In this document: piece by piece, positions 34,505 to 43,622 of the stretch
Numbering within the stretch: position 1 is the stretch's first letter
Layout: the number at the start of each line of letters is the position of its first letter
DNA from: Arthrobacter cavernae
GTDB lineage: Bacteria; Actinomycetota; Actinomycetes; Actinomycetales; Micrococcaceae
Direction of reading: 5' to 3'
Length of the DNA: 64,000 nt
Assembly (NCBI RefSeq): GCF_017368795.1
Contig: NZ_JAFNLL010000002.1
Span: 124,001 to 188,000, forward strand
Program-made: the position numbers and the translations under genes
The notes under the pieces: generated by a model
The model's database searches: none
Told to the model about the DNA's origin: nothing
What the model saw: only the letters and a program-made list of their open reading frames with translations

Positions 34505-37500
34505 TGCTGTACTCCTTAGCGGGGGACGTCTCGTCCCGTGGACGGCTGGTTCGTCGTTGCGGGCGCGTTGCCCGCGTGCGCCGGGCAGGCATGGGGACGG
34601 CCATGAGCGCGGTCAGGCCGATCACAGCGGCCTGCGTGATGCCCAGCCAGGGTGCCCACGGGCTGTTGTAGCGGACCTCCAGTGCACCTCCGTCCGGCGG
34701 CAGGACGAACGCCTGCGCCCAGCCCGACGTGGTCGCCTTGAGCGGCCGGCCGTCCAGCCAGGCGCTCCAGCCTGGGTCGGAACGTTCGGCGAGGACAAGC
34801 TGCCGGCCGTCGTCGCCGGCCGGGATGTCCGCGTCCACGGAAGTCTTGCCGGACGGCAGCAGAAGGACCGTGGATCCATTGGCATCGGTGATGCGGACCC
34901 GGTGCGCGGTCTCGGCGGCAGTTGCCGCGGACTGGCTGAGCGGCGTGACGCGCCACAGCCAGCCGGCGTCGGTCTGCCCCACTGCCACCAGGCCGGGAAC
35001 GGCGTCGATGCGGCTTGCCGTCAGCTGCGCGGCAGAGTCGGAGGCTTTGAGCACCACGAACCCGGCGCCCAGTTGTTCAAGATCGGCCCGGGGATCCACG
35101 CCTGTGCCTGCCACGATCGTGGCAACAGTGGTCCGGATCGAGGCCGTCACCGCGTCGTCGGCGGCGGTTTCCTCGCGTCCGGGTGCCCCGATGATGGGCC
35201 GGGCAGAGGCCACGGTGGACAGTTCGTCCAGCGTGGTGCCGGCGCCTCGCATCAGCGAAGAGGTGTACGCACCCTGCTCACCGGCCGTAATGATCAGGGT
35301 GCGGCTCTGCTCGGGCCCCTGGCCGCGGTCCACGGCTGTGGCCGGCAGGATGCCCGCTTCGGCCGGGCCGACCAGACGGAGGGTTCCCAGGGCCGACGGC
35401 GTTCCCTGCGTGCCTGCGGCTGCGTTGGCCGCCGCAGCGGAGATGTTCGCCGGCTGCAGCATATTCCGGGCCGTCCACGCCGCCATGCCGGCCAGTGGAC
35501 CGGCCAGGAGCACTACCAGGCCTACGCCGGACAACACCCGCAACACAGCATGGCCCTTGCCCGAGGTGCCCGCCGGCTGGCGGCCGAAGACGAGCACTTG
35601 CTCGGCTCCGACAAGGGCTGCGCCCAGCAGGGCGATCCCGGCCGCTGAAACAGCAGGTCCGGTGAAGGGACCCACCATCACATTGCCGTTGACGCCCGTG
35701 GCGACGTGGCCCAGCAGCCAGCCGCTGGCCAGGACAGCCAGCGCGGCCACCCAGAAGAGCCGCACAAGCTTGGTACGTTTGCCCGGGACAAACAGGGCGG
35801 CCATGGCCAACAACAGCACCGGACCGCTGATCAGCAGGGCAAGGATAAGCGCCCAGGGCAGCGGGCCCGGACCGAACCAGCCCAGGCCGGCCAGTCCGCC
35901 GTCGAGATCGAATTTCAGGGGCTGCCCCAGCAGCTGCTGCCACAAGGGGGCGGCCTCAAAACCGAGAGGCAGTCCCGGGTCCGCGAGCAGGGAGCGCGGC
36001 CGGTCAAGGACGGAGATCCCGTAGGGAACGAACAGTGCCGCGCTGGGAAGCAGGGACCACCAGAGGGTGCGCCCGCGTCGGCCGAGCATCACGGCGCACA
36101 AAACGATGACCACGGCAAGAGGGCCTGCAAGGGAAGGCGCCGACGCCGTCACAAGCGCCAGTGCAAGGCCGGCCGCAGCCGCGGCTGCCCAGGACGGCGT
36201 ACCGTTGATCCCCGGTTTGATGACCGCCGGGACGGAGGTCCGTCCGCGCGGGGCCGTCGGCGCAAAGCGGCCCTGGCCCACCGCGGTGCCGGAGGCGCGC
36301 AGCAGGGCCAGCAACAGCAGCGGCATCACGACGTGCGCAACGAGGGCACCGGCGCGGCCCTGGTTCAGTGCGATCTGGAGCGCAGGTGCCCCCGACCAGA
36401 TCAGGGCGGCCAGGAAGCGGAAACGCCGGCGTGTGGTCAGCGCACCGGCGGCGAACCAGGCGCCCAGGCCGGCCAGCGGCATCGCAAGGACCAGCAGCCA
36501 CACCATGGCTGCGTTGGCGTCGCCGGAGCCGAAAACGGACAGCAACCACAGCACATAGCCAAACGGGTCGCCGTGGCCCGCGAGCCCGGCACCGAGCCCG
36601 ATCCACCAGGTGGAGGCGTTCTCCCAGATGTCCGAGCTTTTCTCCGAGAGGGGCAGCAGCCCGCCGCCGCTCGCCCCGGTGGCCTGGGCCAGGCCGAGCA
36701 GTCCCACCGCGGAGGCGGCAAAGGCCAGCAGGACCGCGGCCACGGCGCCGTCGCCGACCCAGCCCCGTTCCTTGGTGGCCAGGGACGCAAAGTCGTCAAG
36801 CGCGTCGCCGCTGGGTTCCGGGGCCAGCAGATCCGAAACGGACGGGGAATCATCGCCCAGCCCAATGGTCTCAAGAAGGGACCTGCGGTGGGCCCGGACC
36901 TCGCGGTACGGCGTCTGCAGGCCCCTGACGACCGAGCGGTGCACGCGTCGTGTCCTGGCCGCCGCGCGGCGGGCGCGCAGGATGGCCAAGGGCCGTCCGA
37001 GGGCGGCAACTGTGGCCGCCAGATGTGCAAAGCCCTGCCCGGGGTCTTTGACGATGATGCTCAGGACCAGCCGCAGGAGGCTGCCGAGGAGTGCACCCAT
37101 GGCATGGAACGGGACTTTCCATGCGGGTGTGTGCTTCAGGCGCAGATGGACCTGGGCCTTGCGGGCCGCGGCGAAGTTGCCCAGCGCGTACGGCCGCCGC
37201 TCCGCGTGGAACATGTGTGCCGAGGGAACCACCACCACGCGGTTGCCTGCGAGCCAGTTGCGCCAGCAGAAGTCGACGTCGTCGCCGCTGCCGGGCAATG
37301 CCGGGTCAAATCCGCGCAGATGTTCCCAGACGTCGCGGCGGATCAGCATGCCTGCCGAATTCACGGCGAACGTGTCCGAGCGGGCATCATGCTGGCCCTG
37401 GTCGAATTCGTCGGTGTCGATCAGGGTCAGCCGCTCAGCCCAGCGGCTCGTGGACAGGCCCACATCCACCAGGCGGTGCGCGGAGTCCCAGCCCAGTTGC

Positions 37501-37850
37501 TTGCAGCCAGCCACCGTCACCGACGGCGCGCGCTCGACGGCGTGCAGCAGTTCGGCCAGTGCGTCCGGCGCCGGAGCGGCGTCGTCGTGCAGGAGCCAGA
37601 TCCATTCGGCGGTGCCGTCATCGCTGGCCGGAGCGAGCCCGTCCAAAGCGCGTGCGACCGCCCCGCCGAAGCCGCTCTTCGGCTCGACATGGCTGGTGAC
37701 ATGCGCCGCGCCAAGGGCCCGGCGCAGCAACTCCGCAGAGTCGTCTTCCGATCCCGTGTCAACGGCAAGGGCGGCATCGGCCGGACGCGTCTGGTCCGCC
37801 AAAGCCGCCAGGGTCCTGGGGAGATAGTTACCGCCGTCGTGTGAAACCAC
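34497..37850 (-). CDS. Large membrane glycosyltransferase, family 2
   Basis: A 1117-residue protein. The first 300 residues are a GT-A fold (VSHDGGNYLPRTLAALADQT; the metal-binding region WIWLLHDDAAP; and the GSGDDVDFCWRNW acceptor motif). The rest holds about twelve to fourteen membrane segments and an extracellular part near residues 800-1050, ending in an Arg-rich tail. Such proteins are thought to add sugars to wall polymers. The start is uncertain: the GTG at 37850 is the first standard start but clips the first beta strand (TAVV), which could be restored by a non-standard upstream codon. A 15-bp inverted repeat (37827-37862) straddles the start. It lies downstream of whiB on the same strand. 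Confidence 0.87.
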   Translation of the reverse strand: MVSHDGGNYLPRTLAALADQTRPADAALAVDTGSEDDSAELLRRALGAAHVTSHVEPKSGFGGAVARALDGLAPASDDGTAEWIWLLHDDAAPAPDALAELLHAVERAPSVTVAGCKQLGWDSAHRLVDVGLSTSRWAERLTLIDTDEFDQGQHDARSDTFAVNSAGMLIRRDVWEHLRGFDPALPGSGDDVDFCWRNWLAGNRVVVVPSAHMFHAERRPYALGNFAAARKAQVHLRLKHTPAWKVPFHAMGALLGSLLRLVLSIIVKDPGQGFAHLAATVAALGRPLAILRARRAAARTRRVHRSVVRGLQTPYREVRAHRRSLLETIGLGDDSPSVSDLLAPEPSGDALDDFASLATKERGWVGDGAVAAVLLAFAASAVGLLGLAQATGASGGGLLPLSEKSSDIWENASTWWIGLGAGLAGHGDPFGYVLWLLSVFGSGDANAAMVWLLVLAMPLAGLGAWFAAGALTTRRRFRFLAALIWSGAPALQIALNQGRAGALVAHVVMPLLLLALLRASGTAVGQGRFAPTAPRGRTSVPAVIKPGINGTPSWAAAAAAGLALALVTASAPSLAGPLAVVIVLCAVMLGRRGRTLWWSLLPSAALFVPYGISVLDRPRSLLADPGLPLGFEAAPLWQQLLGQPLKFDLDGGLAGLGWFGPGPLPWALILALLISGPVLLLAMAALFVPGKRTKLVRLFWVAALAVLASGWLLGHVATGVNGNVMVGPFTGPAVSAAGIALLGAALVGAEQVLVFGRQPAGTSGKGHAVLRVLSGVGLVVLLAGPLAGMAAWTARNMLQPANISAAAANAAAGTQGTPSALGTLRLVGPAEAGILPATAVDRGQGPEQSRTLIITAGEQGAYTSSLMRGAGTTLDELSTVASARPIIGAPGREETAADDAVTASIRTTVATIVAGTGVDPRADLEQLGAGFVVLKASDSAAQLTASRIDAVPGLVAVGQTDAGWLWRVTPLSQSAATAAETAHRVRITDANGSTVLLLPSGKTSVDADIPAGDDGRQLVLAERSDPGWSAWLDGRPLKATTSGWAQAFVLPPDGGALEVRYNSPWAPWLGITQAAVIGLTALMAVPMPARRTRATRPQRRTSRPRDETSPAKEYSSV

Positions 37851-37862
37851 GACGGCGGTAAC
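37827..37862. repeat. Perfect 15-bp inverted repeat at the glycosyltransferase start
   Basis: GTTACCGCCGTCGTG, six bases, then its exact complement. In the mRNA it forms a strong hairpin that contains the predicted GTG start, 18 bases beyond the whiB stop codon. Confidence 0.85.
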
Positions 37863-37879
37863 GTGAACGTCCTTGTGAA

Positions 37880-38422
37880 TCAGACCGCTCGCTTTCTCAG
37901 CCGGCGGCGTTCACGCTCTGACAGCCCGCCCCAGATACCGAAGCGTTCGTCATTGGCCAGAGCGTACTCAAGGCACTGCGAGCGGACGTTGCAGGCCCCG
38001 CAGACCTTCTTGGCATCCCTCGTGGAGCCGCCTTTTTCAGGGAAGAAGGCTTCCGGGTCGGTCTGGGCGCAGAGCGCATCGCCCTGCCAGCCAAGTTCGC
38101 CTTCATCATCGAAGTCGTTCTGGCGGGGCAGTCCGATCCACACCGGTTGCGAGGGGTTCTCAGTAGGGCGGCGCAGCTCCATGGGAGGATCATCCAGATC
38201 ATCGTCCAGAGCTGCCGTTTCGCCGAGCAAAGCCTCATGTGCCGCGAGGAGGGCAGTTGCCTGATCCTCAAGCGATTGCCGGACGTTGTCACTGTAGCGG
38301 TCCGCCGCTTCCGGATCGGCCGGATCGACATACCAATCCCCAGGCACGCCCCGTGACCGGTATTTCACTGACGCATGTTCTGCGACGACTGCATCTTGCT
38401 GAATAGGCAACGCTTGCCCCAT
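37880..38422 (-). CDS. whiB: WhiB-family iron-sulfur transcriptional regulator (WhiB2/WhmD type)
   Basis: A 180-residue WhiB protein. Four cysteines that hold a [4Fe-4S] cluster are C118, C141, C144 and C150; GIWGG (163-167) is followed by the basic tail SERERRRLRKR. GDALCAQTDPEAFFPEKGG is characteristic of the WhiB2/WhmD group, which controls septation and division. The N-terminal extension of about 105 residues is longer than in the roughly 90-residue mycobacterial WhiB2. GGAGGGG precedes the ATG at 38422; an internal ATG (residue 81) could give a short form. Upstream, a palindrome (38511-38524) lies beside a -10-like TATAGA. Confidence 0.93.
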   Translation of the reverse strand: MGQALPIQQDAVVAEHASVKYRSRGVPGDWYVDPADPEAADRYSDNVRQSLEDQATALLAAHEALLGETAALDDDLDDPPMELRRPTENPSQPVWIGLPRQNDFDDEGELGWQGDALCAQTDPEAFFPEKGGSTRDAKKVCGACNVRSQCLEYALANDERFGIWGGLSERERRRLRKRAV

Positions 38423-38510
38423 GGCGCCCCTCCTGATGTTGCACCGGCTGTCCTGAACGTCGACACTCGGTTGTGTGCCTGATGTTTCCGCAGCGGCGGT
38501 CTATACCTAA

Positions 38511-38524
38511 TTACACGCGTGTAA
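38511..38524. promoter_or_regulatory. Palindromic operator-like site upstream of whiB
   Basis: A perfect 14-bp palindrome, TTACACGCGTGTAA, immediately upstream of a minus-strand -10-like TATAGA (38505-38500) and about 90 bases before the whiB start. It would overlap the -35 region. Confidence 0.55.
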
Positions 38525-38783
38525 CTACTCAGGCGTCAAGCCTCGCTGGATAATAATCAACTTCCTGTAGAAACGTGCGATGCGCCACGCCCCGTATTTT
38601 GCGCCCGCGTTTGGCCGGGCAGGAGGGAAACGGAGGCCTTGCATCAGTTTGCATGCAGATTCATTGAATTTCAGGGAAATTCCAGATGGGCAGCAGCGTG
38701 CAGCGGGAGCCCCCGCCCTCGCGAATGTGGCGCAATTCACATTTCTCCGAGCCTGTTGCACGGCGCCGTGACAAGATGTAGCC
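38525..38783. other. AT-richer intergenic region between whiB and TIGR03089
   Basis: No credible gene is seen. It contains a 17-bp inverted repeat at 38666-38682 (GAATTTC, three bases, GAAATTC) and, at its right end, the TIGR03089 promoter. Confidence 0.5.
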
Positions 38784-38786
38784 ATG
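38772..38786 (+). promoter_or_regulatory. Possible leaderless promoter of the TIGR03089 gene
   Basis: CAAGAT (38772-38777), six bases, then the ATG at 38784. The hexamer departs from the TAnnnT consensus at the first position. Confidence 0.4.
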
Positions 38787-39476
38787 AGCATTCCGGCGAC
38801 GAAATTGATGACCGCACTGCGGTCCGGCCATGCGACCTCCCCGCGGCTGACCTGGTACGGTCCGGACTCCGAACGCGTGGAGCTGTCCGGCCGCGTCCTG
38901 GACAACTGGGTGGCCAAGACCAGCAACCTGCTGCAGGACGAGCTGGACGCCGAACCGGGGATGAGCCTGCGCGTGGATCTGCCGGCGCACTGGAAATCGT
39001 TCGTGTGGGCGCTGGCCGGATGGCAGCTGGGCATGGAGCTGGTCCTCGACGGCGGCGACGCCGAACTTCTGGTGACGGATACCCTGGACGAAGGCCCGGG
39101 CGGCTTCAATGCCGTGGTCGCCGTTCCACTCGCGGCACTCGCGATGCGCTGGCCCGGGGAACTGCCGGCCGGCGTCGTCGACTACGCTGCGGAGGTCCGT
39201 TCGCACGGCGACGTCTTCATGGCCCACAACGAGCCGGACGACGGGATGCCCGCGCTGCGGGGTTCCGCCGCGCACCGGCACGGCGGCCTGCTTGACGGCT
39301 TCGCGCAGGCGCAGGAGCCCGGCGTCAGGCTGCTGGTGCGCGCCGCCGACGGACTCGAAGCAGCCCTGTCCGCGGCCCTCGGGGCATGGAAGCAGGACGG
39401 CTCAGTGGTGCTGGTCCACCCGGATGTTGACGTTACCCAGCACCTGCTGGACAACGAGCGCGTCAGCGCTCCTTGA
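38784..39476 (+). CDS. TIGR03089 family protein
   Basis: A 230-residue protein of an actinobacterial family resembling the N-terminal part of AMP-forming acyl-CoA synthetases (RLTWYGPDSERVELSGRVLDNWVAKTSNLL), without the AMP-binding or adenylation motifs, so it is probably not catalytic. Function is unknown. It is found beside LCP/whiB/purEK genes in related genomes. Its last 14 bases overlap the end of the opposing gtrA gene. Confidence 0.82.
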   Translation: MSIPATKLMTALRSGHATSPRLTWYGPDSERVELSGRVLDNWVAKTSNLLQDELDAEPGMSLRVDLPAHWKSFVWALAGWQLGMELVLDGGDAELLVTDTLDEGPGGFNAVVAVPLAALAMRWPGELPAGVVDYAAEVRSHGDVFMAHNEPDDGMPALRGSAAHRHGGLLDGFAQAQEPGVRLLVRAADGLEAALSAALGAWKQDGSVVLVHPDVDVTQHLLDNERVSAP

Positions 39477-40017
39477 CCGCGGCAGCGTCCTTGTCCGCTC
39501 CAGCCCCTCCGCCCGGCTTGGGCTTGGGGTGCAGTTCGATGAGCTCGTGGTCGTGCGAGAACTCCGGCTCTTCGTCCAGTTCCTTGTTGAACACCAGGAA
39601 GCGGTAGGCGAAGAATCGAACCACCGTGGCCACCAGGATGCCCAGGACACCCGCAGCGAACAGCATGTTCTTGTCCGTGACGTGCAGCCAGTAGTTGGCG
39701 ATCGCCGTAAAACCGGTGGAAATGCCGATTCCGATGCCGTTGATGATGACGAACATCACGAATTCGCGCAGCACATTGTCCTGGCGGCGGTGCCGGAAGG
39801 TCCAGAAACGGTTCGCGATCCACGAGAAAATCGTGGCGACCACGGCCCCCACAAAGCGTGCCTTGGAGGGGCTGTCGGCCATGGGGCCGTGCATGAGGTA
39901 GTACGTGAGGCCATTGTCAATGACAAAAGCCACGCCACCAACAGCGCCGAATTTGGCTACTTCACGCCAAAAAAGCGATGCGAATCCGCGGATGCGATCT
40001 GCGAGTGTGGTGATCAT
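39463..40017 (-). CDS. GtrA-family membrane protein
   Basis: A 184-residue protein with four membrane segments (about residues 22-40, 55-72, 85-108 and 118-138) and a charged cytoplasmic tail. FGAVGGVAFVIDNGL and IFSWIANRFWTFR are the GtrA signatures. GtrA proteins are thought to move polyprenyl-linked sugars across the membrane for wall decoration. GGAGGG precedes the ATG. It is divergent from purK and convergent with TIGR03089; the same gtrA-purK-purE grouping occurs in mycobacteria. Confidence 0.9.
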   Translation of the reverse strand: MITTLADRIRGFASLFWREVAKFGAVGGVAFVIDNGLTYYLMHGPMADSPSKARFVGAVVATIFSWIANRFWTFRHRRQDNVLREFVMFVIINGIGIGISTGFTAIANYWLHVTDKNMLFAAGVLGILVATVVRFFAYRFLVFNKELDEEPEFSHDHELIELHPKPKPGGGAGADKDAAAVKER

Positions 40018-40173
40018 GACCCTCCATGGCCGTTGATATGCGGCCGATGGGCCACAGCCATTTTAGCGCCGATTCCTTGAAGGAGCCCGATGGGACCGCG
40101 ATCCGGCCGGCTGTCCGCGAGGCGCCCCGGTTGTTCATGCGCCACAGAATCCATGTTCCCGCCGCTGGTTCGG

Positions 40174-40189
40174 TAGGCTGAACCTTGTG
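40174..40189 (+). promoter_or_regulatory. Leaderless promoter of purK
   Basis: TAGGCT (40174-40179), seven bases, then the GTG at 40187. Confidence 0.55.
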
Positions 40190-41374
40190 ACTTTTCCAGT
40201 AATAGGTGTGGTTGGCGGCGGCCAACTCGCACGCATGATGGCCCCGGCGGCCACCGCTCTCGGCTTTGAACTCCGCGTTTTGGCTGAAGGTGACGACGTT
40301 TCGGCCGTCGGTGCCGTGGCCATGGCCCCTGTGGGCGACTACAAGGACCTTGAAGCACTCCTCGAGTTCTCCAAGGGCCTGGACGTCCTGACCTTCGACC
40401 ACGAACACGTCCCCACCGAGCACCTGCGCGCCCTGCAGGCAGCGGGTGTCAACGTGCAGCCCGGTCCCGACGCCCTGGTCAACGCCCAGGACAAGCTCGT
40501 CATGCGCGCCGCCATCGACCGCCTTGGCCTGCCCAACCCCGTTTGGGCTGCAGTGCACGGCGTGGAGGAACTCGTCGCCTTCGGCGAAGAGACGGGTTGG
40601 CCGATCGTCCTCAAGACCCCGCGCGGCGGCTATGACGGCAAGGGCGTGCGCATCGTCGACTCCCCCGACGACGCCCGCAGCACCACGGACTGGTTCGAGG
40701 CCATGAGCCCGCTCCTGGCCGAGGCCAAGGTGGAGTTCAGCCGTGAACTCTCCGCTTTGGTTGCCCGGACGCCCGACGGCGAATCCCGGGCCTGGCCTGT
40801 TGTCCACACCGTCCAGGTGGACGGGGTGTGCGATGAAGTCATCGCCCCGGCACAGGATATCCCCCTCGAAGTTGCCGCAGCAGCCGAGGAAGCCGCCCTG
40901 CGCATCGCCAACGAACTCGGCGTCACCGGCGTCATGGCCGTCGAACTCTTCGAAACCCCGGGCGTCGGCGCCGGATTCCTGATCAACGAACTAGCCATGC
41001 GTCCGCACAACACGGGCCACTGGACGCAGGACGGCTCCGTGACGAGCCAGTTCGAACAGCATTTGCGGGCCGTGCTTAACCTGCCGCTGGGTGCCACGGA
41101 TGCCCTGGGACCCGTGGTGGTCATGAAGAACTTCCTGGGCGGCGACAACCAGGATCTCTTCTCCGCTTACCCGATGGCTCTCTCCTTCGAACCGTCCGCC
41201 AAGGTCCACTGCTATGGCAAATCGGTCCGTCCGGGCCGCAAGATCGGGCACGTGAACCTGGTGGGGGCCTCCATTTCCGAGCTTGACTCCATCCGCAGCC
41301 GTGCGACCGCGGTGGCAGACATCATCCGCAACGGCCGTTTGCCGGCTCAGAACACACCCGAGGAGACAGCATGA
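40187..41374 (+). CDS. purK: N5-carboxyaminoimidazole ribonucleotide synthase
   Basis: A 395-residue ATP-grasp enzyme that carboxylates AIR to N5-CAIR in purine synthesis. The N-terminal glycine motif [10 protein letters not shown], the ATP-grasp lysines ([12 protein letters not shown]) and the metal/ATP motif [15 protein letters not shown] are present. The GTG start is leaderless. It overlaps purE by four bases (ATGA), giving tight coupling of two consecutive reactions. Confidence 0.97.
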   Translation: MTFPVIGVVGGGQLARMMAPAATALGFELRVLAEGDDVSAVGAVAMAPVGDYKDLEALLEFSKGLDVLTFDHEHVPTEHLRALQAAGVNVQPGPDALVNAQDKLVMRAAIDRLGLPNPVWAAVHGVEELVAFGEETGWPIVLKTPRGGYDGKGVRIVDSPDDARSTTDWFEAMSPLLAEAKVEFSRELSALVARTPDGESRAWPVVHTVQVDGVCDEVIAPAQDIPLEVAAAAEEAALRIANELGVTGVMAVELFETPGVGAGFLINELAMRPHNTGHWTQDGSVTSQFEQHLRAVLNLPLGATDALGPVVVMKNFLGGDNQDLFSAYPMALSFEPSAKVHCYGKSVRPGRKIGHVNLVGASISELDSIRSRATAVADIIRNGRLPAQNTPEETA

Positions 41375-41931
41375 GTTCAGAGAACGCCCCGATCGTCGGC
41401 CTGGTCATGGGCTCGGATTCCGACTGGCCCGTCATGGAGGCAGCCGCAGACGCCCTGGCTGAATTCGACATCCCCTTTGAGGCCGACGTCGTTTCCGCCC
41501 ACCGCATGCCCACCGAAATGATCCGCTACGGCCAGACGGCCCACGAACGCGGCCTGCGTGTCATCATCGCCGGCGCCGGCGGCGCAGCCCACCTGCCCGG
41601 GATGCTCGCCTCCGTCACCCCGCTTCCGGTCATCGGGGTGCCCGTTCCGTTGAAGACCCTTGACGGCATGGACTCCCTGCTGTCCATCGTGCAGATGCCG
41701 GCCGGCGTTCCGGTGGCCACGGTTTCCATCGCCGGCGCCCGCAACGCAGGCCTCCTGGCCGTGCGCATTCTGGCCTCCGGCACGGACGAGCTCGCTATCA
41801 GCCTGCGTTCGGAGCTCGTGGATTTTGCCCAGGACCTAAACGACGTCGCCACCAAGAAGGGCGCCAACCTGCGCCACAAAGTAGCCGAAGTCTTCTCGCA
41901 GGCCAATGTCGCCGCACGGAGTGGCCGTTAG
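41371..41931 (+). CDS. purE: N5-carboxyaminoimidazole ribonucleotide mutase
   Basis: A 186-residue class I PurE, which moves the carboxyl group of N5-CAIR to give [15 protein letters not shown] binds the phosphate and SAHRMP contains the catalytic histidine. The C-terminal tail is slightly longer than usual. The ATG overlaps the purK stop. The LCP gene begins ten bases downstream and may be co-transcribed. Confidence 0.97.
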   Translation: MSSENAPIVGLVMGSDSDWPVMEAAADALAEFDIPFEADVVSAHRMPTEMIRYGQTAHERGLRVIIAGAGGAAHLPGMLASVTPLPVIGVPVPLKTLDGMDSLLSIVQMPAGVPVATVSIAGARNAGLLAVRILASGTDELAISLRSELVDFAQDLNDVATKKGANLRHKVAEVFSQANVAARSGR

Positions 41932-41940
41932 GAACCGTTG

Positions 41941-43563
41941 ATGTCGACCAGCACGAAGAGACCGCAGGCGCATGGGAGCACACTGACTGATCCCGTCCGC
42001 TACCCGGCCGGCGCCAGCGCACCGGTCCGTACCAAGCGCGCCTTCGTGCTGGTCCTCCTGACAGTTTTCATACCAGGCAGCGCCCAGCTGGTTGCCGGGG
42101 ACCGGCGGCTGGGCCGCGTGGCCCTCCGCATCACCCTCACAGTCTGGGGCATGGCCCTGCTTGCCATCCTGGTGCTGCTGCTGGACCGGCCGCTGCTGCT
42201 GAACATCGTCACGCACCCGGTGGCCTCGCTGCTGGTGATCGTGGTGCTGGTGGCCTTGGCCATCGGCTGGGCCTTGCTGTTCATCAATACCTTAAGGATC
42301 ATCCGGCCGGCCCTCCTGGCACCCGGGATGCGCCCGATTGTAGGCATCACCGTGGTGGCGGCCATGGTCATCAGCAGCGGTTCGCTGGGGTATCTGGCCC
42401 ACGTCCTCAACGTCAGCCGCAATGCGATCGGCAGCATCTTCAACGCTGGCCCGGCCATCGATCCCGTAGACGGCCGCTACAACTTCCTCATGATGGGCGG
42501 GGACGCCGGCGACGACCGCACCGGCCGTCGCCCGGACAGCCTCTCCGTGATCAGCGTTGACGCGAAGACCGGCCAGAGCACCATCATTTCGGTCCCCCGA
42601 AACCTGCAGAACGCCCAGTTCAGCGAGGAATCGCCCATGAGGGCGATCTACCCTGACGGCTACGACTGCGGCGACGAATGCCTCATCAACGCCATCAACA
42701 CCGAGGTCACCAACAACTACCAGAACCTCTACCCCGGAGTGGCCGACCCCGGCGCCCAGGCCACCATGGAGGCCGTGTCCGGGACACTGGGCATCACCGT
42801 CCAGGCCTATGTCCTGGTGGACATGGATGGCTTCGCCAAGCTCATCGACGCCATGGGCGGCATCCGCATCAAGGCCGGCGGCTGGGTGCCCATCAGCGGC
42901 CCGACCGTTGACGAAATCAACGGCATCCATGGCATGCCCGAAGGCTGGATCGCAGCCGGCGAGCAGCACCTGGACGGCTTCCACGCGCTCTGGTACGGCC
43001 GCTCCCGCGAGTTCGTGGACGACTACGCCCGCATTGCCCGCCAGCAGTGCGTGCAGCAGGCCATGCTCAAGCAGCTGGACCCGGCAACCCTGCTGACCAA
43101 GTTCGAGGACATCGCCAACGCGGGCACCAAGGTGGTGGAGTCCAACATCTCCTCGGCACAGCTGGGCAGCTTCGTGGATCTGGCGATCAAGTCCAAGGGC
43201 CAGCCGGTCCAGCGCCTCACCATCGGCCCGCCGGACTTTGACGCCTCGTTCTCCACGGTCCCGGACTTCGACGTGATCCATACGCGTGTCCAGGAACTCC
43301 TGAAGCAGGGCTCACCGAAAGCCGACGACGTCCTGCTGCCGCAGCGGACTGCCAGCGGCGGCCTTCAAGCCGGCGGCCTGCAGCCCGCAAGCCCTGCGGC
43401 CGGGCAGCAGCCCGCGCCGTCGTCGTCGGACTTCACCCCCGTCACCACCACTCCGGACGGCACGCCCATCACGGCGGAGCTGCTCAACGGGCTCAAGGCC
43501 CAAGGCGACGAACAGGGCATCCGCGACCTCGTCGCCACCAACGGACAGTGCGCCGCGCTCTAG
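41941..43563 (+). CDS. LytR-CpsA-Psr (LCP) family cell-wall ligase
   Basis: A 540-residue membrane protein. Three or four hydrophobic segments occur in the first 165 residues. The extracellular LCP domain follows (FLMMGGDAGDDRTGRRPDSL, then ISVPRNLQN; HALWYGRSREFVDDYARI). Conserved Arg and Asp residues of the pyrophosphate-binding site are visible. A Gln/Pro/Ala-rich linker and a short C-terminal segment end the protein. LCP enzymes attach glycopolymers such as teichoic acid or arabinogalactan to peptidoglycan. The ATG at 41941, with AGGA upstream, is preferred over a TTG one codon earlier. Confidence 0.92.
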   Translation: MSTSTKRPQAHGSTLTDPVRYPAGASAPVRTKRAFVLVLLTVFIPGSAQLVAGDRRLGRVALRITLTVWGMALLAILVLLLDRPLLLNIVTHPVASLLVIVVLVALAIGWALLFINTLRIIRPALLAPGMRPIVGITVVAAMVISSGSLGYLAHVLNVSRNAIGSIFNAGPAIDPVDGRYNFLMMGGDAGDDRTGRRPDSLSVISVDAKTGQSTIISVPRNLQNAQFSEESPMRAIYPDGYDCGDECLINAINTEVTNNYQNLYPGVADPGAQATMEAVSGTLGITVQAYVLVDMDGFAKLIDAMGGIRIKAGGWVPISGPTVDEINGIHGMPEGWIAAGEQHLDGFHALWYGRSREFVDDYARIARQQCVQQAMLKQLDPATLLTKFEDIANAGTKVVESNISSAQLGSFVDLAIKSKGQPVQRLTIGPPDFDASFSTVPDFDVIHTRVQELLKQGSPKADDVLLPQRTASGGLQAGGLQPASPAAGQQPAPSSSDFTPVTTTPDGTPITAELLNGLKAQGDEQGIRDLVATNGQCAAL

Positions 43564-43622
43564 CCGGCCTGCACTGCTTCTCCAAGACCGCACCTCCAGC
43601 ACAACGACAAGGACACCCTGCT

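Noticed and set aside
38511..38524. A true BldD box
   Set aside because: The half-sites fit but are two bases apart rather than one. It is listed only as an operator-like palindrome.
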